Positions 21,684 to 32,635 of a DNA stretch of 64,000 nucleotides are shown one piece after another (the first letter of the stretch is position 1; each line of letters opens with the position of its first letter). The position numbers were made by a program, and so were the translations under genes. The stretch is taken from contig KZ111172.1 in the NCBI GenBank assembly GCA_002077045.2, forward strand, positions 290,551 to 354,550, in the 5' to 3' direction. The notes under the pieces are model-generated. The model saw nothing but the letters and a program-made list of their open reading frames with translations. It made no database searches and was not told the origin of the DNA. The DNA comes from Rachicladosporium sp. CCFEE 5018 (lineage: Eukaryota > Ascomycota > Dothideomycetes > Cladosporiales > Cladosporiaceae).

Positions 21684-23510
21684 TCACCGCTTCACTCTCG
21701 CTGGCTTCCTGCTTCCTGCCTGCGCCTCCCATGCGCTTCTCAACTCCTCTGACCCCGCACAGTGCTCTGCTGGCTCCCAGCTTGTGTATTCTTCGGGCCA
21801 GCCCTTCCACTGAACCAAGTACCACTGCTTGCCCTTCCACTTGCGAGATCCTCGAATTGCCTCCACCTCCCAATCGTCATCTTGATCTGCGAGAGGCATT
21901 GGCTCCGCAGGGTCCTCGCCTGCTCGCTGCCGCCATAGCTCAAGCAATGATACATGAAATACATCGTGAATGATATACGACGTTGGGAGCGCCAAGCGAT
22001 AAGATTGCGGCCCGAATTCGTCTCGGACGCGAAACGGGCCGACAAACTTCGCGCCCAGCTTCTTCTTGTCACCACTCAATTGCAGATTCTTTGTTGACAA
22101 CAACACCTTGTCGCCAACCTTGACCGTCATGGCCTTCTGGCGCTTGTTCTGGTTCTTTTTCTGCGACTCTTGAGCGACACGCCAACGCTCCGTGAGCGCC
22201 GCATGTGTGTCACGCATGCTCCTCGCACGCTCGCCCGCTGCTGGCACCTTCTCCTCACGAGATTCGTCTCGAATCGGGTCTCGGATGTCTGGATGCCAAC
22301 CATACAGCAATTCGAATGGGCTCATGCGAGTCGCATGGTGCACGCTGTTGTTGACAGCGAATTCCGCCTGCCACAGCTTTGACGACCATTGATCTTGCTC
22401 TTCTGAAGAATAGCAGCGCAAGTACTGTTCCAATGTTTGATTCATTCTTTCAGTTTGACCGTCGGTCTGTGGAGGATGAAAGGCGGTGCTAAGCTTGTGC
22501 TTGACATGCGCCTCGAATGCGAAGTCACTCCAATACTGGCTCGTGAAGATGGAGCCTCGATCTGTCAGCAATCCTGCTGGTACGCCATACTGGCGCACCA
22601 CGCGCTCCATCAAGATCTGCGCAAGCTCCACGCTTGTGCAGCGCTTGGTTGTCGGTACGTACAGATTCATCTTAGTGTATCTATCGACGATCACTAAGAT
22701 GGCATTGTACTTCTGGCTGTCATGAGTACTTGTAGGCAGATCAGTGATCATGTCCATGGTCAACTCCTGCCACGGCCGATCCGGCATGCGCAGCGCTTGC
22801 GCATCGCCGTATGGTCGATGGCGTGTGGACTTCATGAACTCGCAATTCGAACATGTGGCTACACGCTCTTCAACATCCTTGGCCAGTGTTGGCCACCAAT
22901 ACCCCCTGCGCAGCAGCTTCTCGGTTTTGTCACGGCCGAAGTGACCAGCAAGCTCATCGTCATGATTGACGCGCATGAGCTCCGCACGCGTGGCGCTGTC
23001 ATCTGGCACGTACAACGCTCCGTTGTAGTACCACAGACCATTTGCTTCATGCCATTCTTGCTCTTCGCCTGCGAGCCTCTCGCGCAACGCAGGCAGCTCG
23101 CTGTCGCTTCGTTGCAACACACCAATCAAGCTCGCCAGGTCATCTGCTGGACCGCCGAATGGATCTTCTCCTCTGGCGGCTGAATTCACCACTGCTCGGA
23201 TCACGATCTTACACGGTTCCCCGCTTGCGCTTCCCTTGCGTGTATCAAGCTCACCCGCTCGAACCCTGCCAATCCTGGGGGCAAGATCCGAGGAGTTTTC
23301 CCACACCGCCAACTTGTTTTGCAGCGTGGGGAGCAGATGAAGGAGCGCCTGCGCTTCGCCCGCGTAGTCAGGTCTTCGCGATGGCGCATCAGCGGGGTCT
23401 GTCTTCCCTGAGCGATGCTCAATGGCAAAGTCGAAGGAAGCCAAGAAGGTAGCCCAGCAGGCTTGCCTTCCATTCAGCTGCTTCACTAATGCCCTGGCGG
23501 TCTGGATCGT
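21684..23510 (-). mobile_element. Ty3/gypsy chromovirus fragment: RNase H tail, integrase, chromodomain
   Basis: The continuous minus frame of about 600 residues to the stop at 21684 contains, in order, an RNase H C-terminal end (NGRQACWATFLASFDF, KTDPADAPSRRPD); the integrase HHCC zinc domain (MRVNHDDELAGHFG, then VATCSNC); the DDE core (DMITDLP, LLTDRGSIFTSQYW, TDGQTERMNQTLE); a GPY/F-like region (KKKLGAKFVGPFRV); and a C-terminal chromodomain (WKGKQWYLVQWKGWPEEYTSWEP). Reverse transcriptase, protease and gag are missing, with the break near 23510, and no LTR was found. The frame has no stops, which suggests a fairly young insertion that was truncated. Chromodomain integrases target histone-marked chromatin; here that is family knowledge only. 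Confidence 0.9.
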
Positions 23511-23744
23511 GGCGGCCGCGACTAGCGGACTCGTACCCTCGTGGTACCTACTAGTGCGGACCCTTATTGATGCTTATCCACACGACTTCCGCGCATCGCC
23601 ATATTTCAGCCGTCCCCAATGCAGACTGTACGGCCTTTTCGGGGAAGACACGACATGCTCGCCGACGGGCTTAGACAGTCAGTGGAGGCCACCTCCACGG
23701 ACAGAACGTCAAGTCGGCTTGCAGACGCGAGTCCAACTTCATGC

Positions 23745-24213
23745 CTACCTTTTCCGACTGCAATGTCCATTCTTACATCCCTCACATGAATGGCTCTCGT
23801 GCGGCCCGTTGCTCTCGGTGGAGTAGAATGGTGTCTCCATTTCTATCCCGCTCCCATTTTTTTAGACGATATGCCACTTTTTCGGCGTAGGAAGCGTCGA
23901 GTATCGGCCAGCCAACCCTGTTACAGCCGCGACAGCGTTGATGATATACTCTCGGGTTATAACGCTCGCTGGAATACAAACGATTAGTGATCGCAATCAT
24001 CCTGCTCGAATAAGCGCCGATGGGACACTTGCGATTGGTGCAGATGAACTTGCCCATGATGTTGGTGTCTTTGTGTTGAATCCAGGTAAGCTCTTCGTCG
24101 ATATGGTAGAAGTCGAAGGTGAGATCATGCGGTCGCAACAGAGTCGTCACACTATCATGCATCGATGGCTGCATGGACCACTTGATTTCACGGAAGCCAC
24201 CTTTGCGTGGCAT
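23745..24213 (-). pseudogene. zf-3CxxC zinc-finger protein gene with a one-base frameshift
   Basis: Starting at 24213 (MPRKGGFREIKWSM), the frame reads like the fungal zf-3CxxC family (PF13695): LTWIQHKDTNIMGKFIC, TNRKCP, IAITNRLYS, RVYHQRCRGCNRVG and LDASYAEKVAYRLKKW. Directly after KKW the family sequence moves to another frame: METPFYSTESN, then SCEGCKNGHC, to a stop at 23745-23747. One extra base in the GGG at 23853-23855 explains this exactly. In the frame as it stands the protein ends at 23782 and loses the last C-x2-C. Members are RNA- or DNA-associated zinc proteins of mostly unknown role. A sequencing error at this short homopolymer is the alternative to a true pseudogene. Confidence 0.72.
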
Positions 24214-24404
24214 GATGCTTTAGGGAATTATCCAGGCTCGAGATCAATTTCAATGTACATTAGACTTAATCGTGAGTGGGAAGTCTTGGTGGATAGGAGA
24301 GGGACGGTGGGCACACTCCTGATACAGCATCCTCCAGCTCCAGCCCCTCATCATACACGTGATCTAATGCAGCTACGACAAAAGCCTGTCGTGGTCGAGA
24401 GCCT

Positions 24405-24644
24405 ATGGCGAGGTCCGACGCATATGTCGAGATCGAGGACATGGCAGGTAAGAAGGGTCAAGCAGCAACATGTACCATACCCGATCCATCCCGAGACATC
24501 AGTCTAATAGTGCAAGTTGACAGCGGGAGTCAGGAGCATTTCGTTTTCGTCGAGAAGCTTACCGGCGGCATCACGCGGACCAAGGATGCAGGTGGATATG
24601 GATGTGTCGAAGAGGAGACCTTTCAGCGCTGGGGCTGTGGCTAG
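24405..24644 (+). CDS. Short open frame, possible exon
   Basis: The 79-codon frame with AYVEIEDMAGKKGQ, QVDSGSQEHFVFVEKLTGG and GGYGCVEEETFQRWG has protein-like composition, and its acidic/aromatic spacing resembles a real exon. No family is recognised and no partner exon was established. It may be a scrap of a larger gene. Confidence 0.25.
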   Translation: MARSDAYVEIEDMAGKKGQAATCTIPDPSRDISLIVQVDSGSQEHFVFVEKLTGGITRTKDAGGYGCVEEETFQRWGCG

Positions 24645-25614
24645 CCAGCGTTATTGAGACCCATATGAGGATGAACATATGAAGAAGTCGGTGGCGTACG
24701 CACCATGATGATCAATATGAGAAGGAAACAGAGCGACTACGACAGGAACAGCAAGCAGAGGTAGGCCGGGGAGACAGCGAAGGGAACGATAGATTTGCAC
24801 TAGTAGAGGACAAGTACAAAGGTAAAGACAATAGTATACGAGGGTGTAGGTAAGGAAGGAGGCTTTAATCGTATAGCTAACAGGAGGAGAGTATTTAGGG
24901 CTTTACGGCGTCGGCTAATTAGAGCGCGCCACGTGGGCAACCCTAACGTCTAGCGCTAGTACGAGAATGCCTAAAGGTATTCCCTTGAGTAAAGATGTAC
25001 TATTCCCTTTTGCTGTATGTAGCCTTTTGTGATCTCCGCTTGCGACCTAACCTACGAAGGGCCTAGCACGGCGGACAGCCGGTCGGAAACGATACTTTCG
25101 GCAAAAGCATAACCCGTCGACTTTATAGCGACCGTGTACATCGTGAGTCGAATCACCACATAAATACCTTGCATTTACATGCATAGCGCTAGTATCACCA
25201 AGTGAGCGACCAGTGAATATATGCCACAAATGCCACCTATCTCGAAGCATGCGACAGTGGATTGTTCGCGTTGACGCTCAGAGTCCGCGTTGCGGCATTT
25301 GTGCGTCGTGAGCGTTTTTCGCGTTTTCGATTTTGGCCAGTCAGAGTGACATTCGTGAGGCTTCGATGGGGAACGTCATTGAGCCATTTCTGCGCGTGGC
25401 GTAGCGATCATGGTCATATATTAGTGGTACACACAACTCCGCATTCAACGGTGAAACCATCTTCCTCTTAGGTCTTTGTACACGCGCGCCGTCTCATCCG
25501 ATTCCCAGCAGGAGAAAGCGACCATTTTCCAGGACGCATTTGAAAAGAACCCCGAGACAGCTCATATTCACCCTACCTCGACCCTCCTCAACGAAGTGAT
25601 CAGCCGGTTCATCC
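24645..25614. other. No supported gene (about 1 kb)
   Basis: A purine-rich stretch (about 24720-24900) with stops in all frames, then mixed sequence. Probably decayed repeat DNA and the promoter of the DUF4396 gene. Confidence 0.4.
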
Positions 25615-26697
25615 ATGGAGCGAACGGCAGGATACCACGAGCCTCTTGCGCTTGTCATCATCTCGTCCATCTCAATTGGCATTGCAGCCATTGTAGCGGG
25701 CTGGGTTTTGCTGGACATCATCCTTCGACGAGGATGGAGGAGTATGATGCTTATCATGCAAGTCTTATGACTTAGGCAAGATGCAGAACCCAGCTAACAT
25801 TAATCTTGCAATAGGATTCCTGTGTACGTAATAAACGCGCTGTACTTGTGGCCGCTTACACTATGGACCTATCTGTTGTACGGACGACCTCAGAGAAGTT
25901 CCGAAGGAGAAGCTGCACCTTCTTGTCACAATAAGAACAAGGCGTCTGGCGCAGACACTGACAGAGAGGATGATGCGGAAACCGAAGGCGACCAGGAGTC
26001 ACCACATGCTTTCACGTGCCACGACCCAACCGAAGATCACCAAACCCCTGCGGCAATGGAAGGCCAGCAAGCTATGCACGGAGATCACATGGACCACGAT
26101 CAACCTCAGCATCATCACCATGGAGGTGAGAGGCCGATGTTCGCCACCGTCACAATCGCTGTGTGCCATTGTGGTGCAGGCTGTGTCCTGGGAGACATTA
26201 TTGGCGAGTGGTTGGTCTACGGTACAGGCGCGGCAATAAATGGGAAGAGCTTGTGGGTCAATTATTTGGTCGGTGAGTACATAACCCTTCGAACATCCCT
26301 CGTCATTGCTTATTTACTAAAACATTAATCAGATTTTGCCTTTGCAATCGCATTCGGCATCTTCTTTCAGTACTTCTCCATCGCTCCTATGTCCGGTGAT
26401 TACGGTGTGAAAACCCTCATCCGCGCTGCGAAAGCAGATTTCTTTTCACTGGTGTTCTTCGAGGTCGGCCTTTTCTCGTGGCTGGCCATCTTCCAAATCG
26501 CAATATTCAGATGGCAGCTGCCCATGACAACGGTGACCTATTGGTGGATGATGCAGGTTCGTGTTTCTCGCAAGCTGCACGGGAGTTGTACACTTGCTAA
26601 CCCGTCGACGCAGATCGGCATGTTTTGGGGGCATTGGACTGGCGTGCCCATTAATTGGTGGCTGATCAAGAAAGGGGTGAAGGAACCATGTGCGTGA
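25615..26697 (+). CDS. DUF4396 multi-pass membrane protein
   Basis: Four exons (25615-25757, 25815-26272, 26333-26556, 26614-26697) encode 302 residues. The first intron uses GCAAGT as donor and CAATAG as acceptor: only this GC-AG pair keeps LIM-IPVYVINALYLWP in frame. The other introns are GT-AG. The protein has an N-terminal membrane helix (LVIISSISIGIAAIVAGWVLL), the WPLTLWTYLLYG helix, a His/Asp/Glu-rich cytosolic-type loop (HGDHMDHD, QHHHHGG), and then the DUF4396 core (PF14342): AVCHCGAGCVLGDIIGEW, FAFGIFFQYFSIAPM, KADFFSLVFFEVGLF and GMFWGHWTGVPINWWL. The function of the family is unknown. The His-rich loop and conserved Cys/His suggest metal binding (inference). It is intact, unlike most of its neighbours. 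Confidence 0.85.
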
Positions 26698-26922
26698 GAA
26701 ATCAGTGACGAGTCGCGCCTGCGAGCTTCGTCGTCCCAAGTGGGTCCAGAACAGAATGTCCTTGCTGCGTAATAGTACATGGCGATCGGAACTCATCAAC
26801 AGAGTCTACATGGAAGACGATGTCCATCGGGGGTGAAAGGCATAGTCTTGTGAACCTTGTAGTGATATGTACGCAGCGGCGGAGGCCTCAGCATTGAATA
26901 GCAGGCGGAAGACAAATCGTTC

Positions 26923-29900
26923 ATGGTCGTACATTACCGGGAAAAGACTGTCGGGACAGCGAGGGTGTCTGACATATGCGTCGCCAACGGGCTCAATTAT
27001 CGTCACTATGACACCGTGATCGGCCGGTTCTTTGATCAGATCGACTTCTCGGAGGCCACAGCATTGGACTGCACGTACCTACTCCCCCATAGCGCGCAGA
27101 CAATTCAGCGGTTCCTATTCCGGTCGTCCCAATCGCCGGATGGTCCCGCCCCGAACGAAGTGATTGCGAGCCAAGATCAGTGTCCAGAGCGAATGTTGTT
27201 GGAGGAGTCCAGAGACTTAAGCACATTGCCACTGAGCCACCGTATCCAGTGGGTGAACATCATGTTGCAACTCGCCATGCCTGGAATTGATTTCAACAAA
27301 TCTGAAACCGCTCTGGTGATCTCGCAGTGCATCAACCAAGCCGGGCCACCAGGTGGCACATTTCAGCGAGAAAGCCACGCCGACTTTCAGGACGAGTATT
27401 TCGCTGCGAAGATATTGGATCAAGTCGAGGTGGCTTTCGACAGGATGAAGCACAGCTGGAAGTCTGCTCAAGCTGTCAGTGTCCTGATCGGCATCGCCAC
27501 AAGAGGCTTTTCTCTCAACCGAGTCATAGTTGATCGCTCCATGGTCTTCCTGGCAACTGTACGTGCCATTGTGGCTGAATGGACTGACGCGGTCTTGGAT
27601 CGAGCGCGAAATCACACAAGTCAGTCCCAGAAGGCTGATCTGGTCGACCACGGCGTCAAGATTGCTGTGATCTGTGCTTTGACCTTCGACGTAGACGACG
27701 CCAATTTGGGCACGACACTATCTTGTCCCCGTGCCGTGGCCATTCTGATCAGATGCGCAATGGTAATTCAGCGCAGTGGAGCAGTCGATATGGCGGACAA
27801 GACTTACTTCGCGTTGCTCATGTTTCGAGTCCACCAACTCTTTCATCGGGCGTATCCGCTTCTAAGCCGGAATCAGGAGGGCTTGAACCACGCCATTGCG
27901 TCATCTTGGCCCGCGTTTACGCCAAGCGCCATTGGCTGGGCTGAAGCTTCGCCAGGGGCTGATCACTGCATGACAACGCTTTCGACACCGGCAGGCGGAC
28001 GCGTTCCGCTCCGCATCCATTACAACCTTCTCAGCGGAGAGCTCCTAGTGAACGGCAAACCGTTCGATCAGACGCCAAAGACATATCTTCGCGATCTTCT
28101 CTATCGGAAACTGTTCGGTGTGTCCCCGCTAGATGTCGTTCCCGTCACATCACCTCCCGGACTTTCTTATGCGGCATCCCGCCGCATTGAAGGCTGTTCT
28201 GTCTCCCTCGGCGTATCGGACGATGCAGATACGGATCAGCATCACGTGATTGTGCGAGCAGTCAAAGGCAAACATACCTATGAGACCATTCCCGCTCAAG
28301 TCTTCACTGAAGAATTTCCTGCGCACTTCTTGGATGATTACGTGCATTGGTATGATGTAGAGAGGAATGCGGTCCACTTTTGTCCTCGCGAGTCCCCTGG
28401 GACGACGCATCGCTGTTGCAATGGCTCCTTCAGCGGGCTGGGTATGGCTTGCAGTGGCGCTGCATCAGGAAAGAGAACTATCTGCTGGGACTGGAGAGCA
28501 CGACATGCAAGGCGATCACGACACTGCTAGCGCCATTGGCTGAGAAGCGAGATATGCATCACGTCGTAAGGGATGGGACCCTCCATATCGACCTACCACG
28601 GCTCCACCTCGAGTTCTCCATCGATCAAGGATCCTCTTGCATGCGTCCCAGAGATTTCCCAGGTTATGTTGTGGATAGCGATCAGAGGCTCGGTACGCTG
28701 ATTGGTTTTCGTAACAAGCTTCTCTTGAAGCAAATTGCGGGCAGGGGGCGCAAACTACTGATCCCGGAGGCCGACGTCATTTATCACGAAACTACGGATC
28801 ATGTCAACGTGGTTGTCTTGACCAGTGAGATTGACCGTTTCCAAGTCCTGGAAATCGATGACACTCTTGGCAGACTGGTCGAGAATGGTAGCCTGGAAGG
28901 CATGAATTTCCTGGCATACCTGCATGCACTGACATCGTTTGTCCTCCCAGACACGTTCACAACACGGAGCGGTACTGAGCAAGCTTTGGATATACTCACG
29001 TCTGCGGCTGCCAAATCCTTCTCCTGCTTGACACAGCGGGCTGCCGACCTACTGGGCCAGATTGCCAGATTGAGCGCGAGGCGCAAATATTATCCACCTC
29101 ATAAACACGCCATGCAGCAAGTAACGTGGGACAATCAGCTCAGTTTCTTCTCGCAACAAAGTCAGCTCTGCACAGCCGTTTCTGAGATCTTCAGTCATGC
29201 GTGACGTATGCAGCTCTTCTACCCAATGCAACAGTTGAATTAGCCCAAGTCGACTTCGTCAAAGAGGATTTGTATCAACGTGATCTCAGCAGGACTGCGA
29301 TGTTTAGGATCTCCGGCTTTGGAGCGGAAGACCAATTGCTCCGACAGGACAGAGTCTACAAAGCTCGTGATTGCCAAGAGGAATGGGAGAGATCCCATCG
29401 CGCCGCCGCAATCGCTGCTCTCTCATATGGCAATGCTGGCAGCTTAGTTCAACCCGTTCACAAGACAACTTATTTGTGGCCAATGCTGGCGACTTCAGAT
29501 CATGTAAAGGGTCGTTGTAGTCGATTAAACCCTGAAGACATCCGGTATGGACCGGAACTACTCACGACTTGGCAAGCTTTCGTCTCTTCAATTTCCTTGG
29601 CATTCGCTGTTGGCTAAGCTCGGAAGCCAATGTCAGACAACACCGATATGCAATCTTGACATGGCTCTCGACCATGGCATCCTCCGACTCTGCAGATTTG
29701 CGTATATTGTAAGCGTTGGCTGCATTCATGGCAGAGAGAGTACTCTCCTCATTCGTCGGACCAGACGCAGACAACTTCAATCCTCCATTCGGTATAGAGT
29801 GCACCGAAAGTGTCCTACGTGCGAAAGTCCGCAACGACTCGTTGGGCTATCAACAGAGTCGGGAACACCAGTGGAATCGTTTTCGAGACGAGTCGAAACG

Positions 29901-30440
29901 AAAGTACGATGATCGTCGTCACTCCAGCTACACGAGCGCCCATGAGCGAAGGATCTCGGCTTTGGTAAATGGATTACTGGCGCAGGAACACTCGGCAAAT
30001 CCTGAGACCCCATACGTCTATGATGTAGCATCATACCTGAGAATCAAGATGCTATGTCGGATATCTGTCCCTTATTCCGATCTTGGCACAATAATCGGTT
30101 GGTGTGCGAGTATGTATCTGAGCTTGAAGAAACTATCGCGGCCTCGACAGTCACTCCTTTCCGCGTTCCTGCGCTTGATCTGCAACCACCACAGCAGTGG
30201 ACAGGTGTCGTTGGTTTCGTCTCCGTGAACGCCCTCTTCGAAGCGGCAGCTCCTGTACTTCCAATGTCTCCCTGGACGCTCGAGTCCCATCCTACTGTGA
30301 CATGCCAAGAAAGGAAATCGTTGCTGAAGAGTGTTCCACTTCTCAGCTCGTTCGTAGCAAGCCTGCAACAAACCATTGGCCATCGCAGGTCCGAGAGGAG
30401 ATATCTGGCAGATCTTGAAGGTAGCTTAAGAGCTCGAAGT
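26923..30440 (+). pseudogene. DUF3638-family giant protein, internal fragment with many lesions
   Basis: The region reads as about 1,100 consecutive residues of the very large fungal DUF3638/DUF3645 family, whose normal length is near 3,000. Landmarks are HRIQWVNIMLQLAMPGIDF, LLSGELLVNGKPFDQ, VHWYDVERNAVHFCP, PRLHLEFSIDQGSS, RLGTLIGFRNKLLLKQ, FLAYLHALTSFVLPD, TAMFRISGFGAEDQ and PLFRSWHNNRLVCEYV. Lesions are a frame change near 28390, an in-frame TGA at 29202-29204, further frame changes near 29230, 29570 and 30047, and truncation at both ends. The 3' break near 30440 abuts Ty3 gag DNA. Family function is uncertain (a deubiquitinase link has been proposed). The first 535 residues are uninterrupted. 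Confidence 0.82.
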
Positions 30441-30771
30441 CGGTGATCTCCTTCTTGAACTTCTTGAAGTCGGCGACCATTCCTCTTGTGTCTTGTCCGT
30501 CGTCCAGGACCTTATCCAGGACCGGCTGAATCCAGTGCTGGGCTTGGCCGCGAAGGTAGGTCGTGGCGTAAAGGGTCTGTCGGTTCGAAGGGATCGGGTT
30601 GAACAGGAAGAACAGGTCCACCTGGTGGAGCCAGTCCTTCAGCTTGTTGCGGTCCCCGTACCACATGTCGGGCTTGTTGGCCTTGACCTTGTCGGATCCT
30701 TCGGGTCGTCGTCCAGTCGGGGCTTCGCTTGGGGCGCGAGTAGATTCCTCCATAACGCTTAAAGGTGCCAT
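30441..30771 (-). mobile_element. Ty3/gypsy gag N-terminal fragment
   Basis: The frame starting at 30771 (MAPLSVMEEST) reads as a retrotransposon gag N-terminus: PDMWYGDRNKLKDWLHQVDL, FLFNPIPSNRQTLYATTYLRG and AQHWIQPVLDK. After about 110 codons it runs into the reverse complement of the DUF3638 relic, so the element is broken there. It begins 22 bp inside the LTR at 30794-31250, as expected for a short leader. It could belong to the same family as the integrase fragment at 21.7-23.5 kb, but nothing overlaps to prove it. Confidence 0.8.
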
Positions 30772-30793
30772 ACCTTCTTTGGGTGTTCAAAGT

Positions 30794-31250
30794 TGTTACG
30801 ACCTGTGTCGTGGGTGACAATGATTCGCACGTGACAGGATCTCCAAGGGAGACAGGTAGTCACGAGTTGTGCTTGAGGGGATGGCAGAGCTGGAAGCGTC
30901 GTCGAGTCTTGAGCGAAGGATGAGCAGTCAGAGTCAATGTGTATGGATTGTTGTATTCCAAGAAGTCACTATGAACAATGAGTTGAACACGAGAGATGTA
31001 GGAGGCATCTCTCGTCTGCTATATACCTATGAGAGTCGTTGCGCTCACGCGTTCACGCGTGAGTAAGTGAGCGTATGCGTCTCACCTGTGCCAAGGTGAT
31101 CGCGGGTTGATCACCAGCTCACGAGTGAGCGGGTGATTGCCTGTCACGTGACGAGCGCTGCTCACTGGGTGCATGGTGAGCAGTTGTCGTTGCGACTTCG
31201 TGTTCTAATCAGAAGTTGTTCTTCAAGGTAGGGAAGCACGAATCGTAACA
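30794..31250 (-). repeat. Solo-side LTR of the Ty3 element (457 bp)
   Basis: The stretch begins TGTTACGA and ends TCGTAACA, a perfect 8-bp inverted terminal repeat of the TG...CA retroviral type. It lies directly upstream (minus sense) of gag, so it is the 5' LTR. A minus-strand TATATAG at 31019-31025 suits the U3 promoter. The U3 part (about 31030-31180) is packed with GTGAGC/GCTCAC inverted repeats. The partner LTR is missing because the element is truncated. Confidence 0.82.
31019..31025 (-). promoter_or_regulatory. Candidate LTR TATA box
   Basis: TATATAG on the minus strand inside the LTR, about 250 bp before the gag start codon. Assigned by position only. Confidence 0.4.
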
Positions 31251-31996
31251 TGCAGCCCTCAGAAACCTTTTCTCGTTAGTCTATTGAAGTATCCTTAAAA
31301 CATATCGCTCCTTAGCTGTTTCTCTATAAAGTGGCCGAGTAGTAACGAAAGTTACCGTTTATTTATTAAGCAGTCGATTATTTTGTTTATACCGCCGATT
31401 ATGGCTTTTCAACTTCACCCCTACTAGATCACGTTCCGAGAAGTGTTGCTACCTCTGAAAGTATTAGACGAGAGGCCCAAACGGTATAGAATCTTGCCCC
31501 GCAATTTCAAGGCGACTCGATAGAGGAGACACGTACCCGAGAGTTCCGTTTGGCGAAGGATTAGGTGTTCTGAAATAGCGTTATTTATACGTGCATTAGC
31601 GTATATGAGCGAGTCAAGTTAATTATGTAATCTATATCACCGTAAGTTATCTCGGCTAAGTCACAGTAAATCAACGTATCATTGCTAGCGCCGGGATCGA
31701 CTGTAGCGACGCTAAAGATTCTGGAAGCGATGCCAGAGCTACCACGAATCTCCCTCTTCTACACTCACATCCGGATCTGCTTGGCCCGCATGGCGAATTC
31801 GAGAATTTGCCGTGTCGGAGAGCGGACTTCTATCCGTAAGGTAAAGTGTACCCGAGTCATGAAAGCTCGGCCCTAACTGGTCAGCCTCAGGCACGTCTAG
31901 GGTCGCTCCTGCCCGGTAGATGGCGGCAACCTCACTCCATCATGTTACAAAGAGAAGAAGGCACATGTGTAAAAGATCCCGCTGTACAGAGCTACA
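31251..31996. other. AT-enriched stretch without a gene
   Basis: Richer in A+T than its surroundings, especially 31260-31680, with stops in all frames. Looks like decayed repeat DNA; no family is recognised. Confidence 0.4.
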
Positions 31997-32534
31997 ATGG
32001 CGCCCCCGCGCAAGCAAAAGCCTGACACGTCACCCACCGACCTCATCAGCCAGGACACTCAGTCCCAAACGTCGCAAGACCTCGATATCAGCGCCATGCA
32101 GGGTCTCATGGAACAGCACGGGAAAGATGTAAAGACACCTTTTTATCTTACATTAACGTGTCTCTCACTCACTCCGTCTCCCACACAGGTCAAGGCTCGT
32201 CGCTGCTCTCGCGAAAACGCCATTCGCCAAGACCACCAACAGCGCATAGAAGCCATCCGCCACAAGATCGAGGCTACCGTTAAATAAGACGAGGAGCAGT
32301 TGCATGTGCCATCTTAGCTACCTTCGTTGTACCATGTCGAAAATGACCTGATATCCATCTAGTCGTGCACGCCGACTCCCCCAGTTCCAACGTCATTGCG
32401 AGCTGGTGCAGAAGAAATGGCAGCTCGAAGACGCCACCATGACTTCAAAGCGCGAATTGGATCACATCATTGAGACTGCCGTGAGGCATTTGCAGATTGG
32501 GATCGAGGAGCGGGTGGAAGAAATGGAGAGCTGA
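31997..32534 (+). CDS. Small coiled-coil protein (hypothetical)
   Basis: Exon 1 (31997-32128, MAPPRKQKPDTSPTDLI) and exon 2 (from 32189, RENAIRQDHQQRIEAIRHKI) are split by a good 60-bp intron (GTAAAG to CACAG) that has no stop and is a multiple of three. A third coding-like stretch (32364-32534: HCELVQKKWQLEDATM, ELDHIIETAVRHLQIGIEE) ends with TGA at 32532-32534 and is also a coiled coil. I could not find a splice pair joining the second and third parts in phase: exon 2 meets TAA at 32285 first. The gene is therefore either short, frameshifted, or has an unusual intron. No family is recognised. Confidence 0.45.
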
Positions 32535-32635
32535 GCAAAGTTATAGATCTGAGGTGTACTGTCTTCGTTTGAACCTACAACTTGATGCCGATCGATGCGA
32601 TGTGGGTGGCAAAGCTGCTTTAACTTTCAGACAGT

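Noticed and set aside
23515..23570. NotI (GCGGCCGC) and SpeI (ACTAGT) sites close together, suggestive of a cloning polylinker
   Set aside because: NotI also occurs at about 19.58 kb, the surrounding sequence is not vector-like, and the sites sit at a retroelement breakpoint; chance is the simpler explanation, though a vector screen would settle it.
23938..24507. A 189-codon plus-strand frame
   Set aside because: Most of it is antisense to the zf-3CxxC gene, which has clear family motifs.
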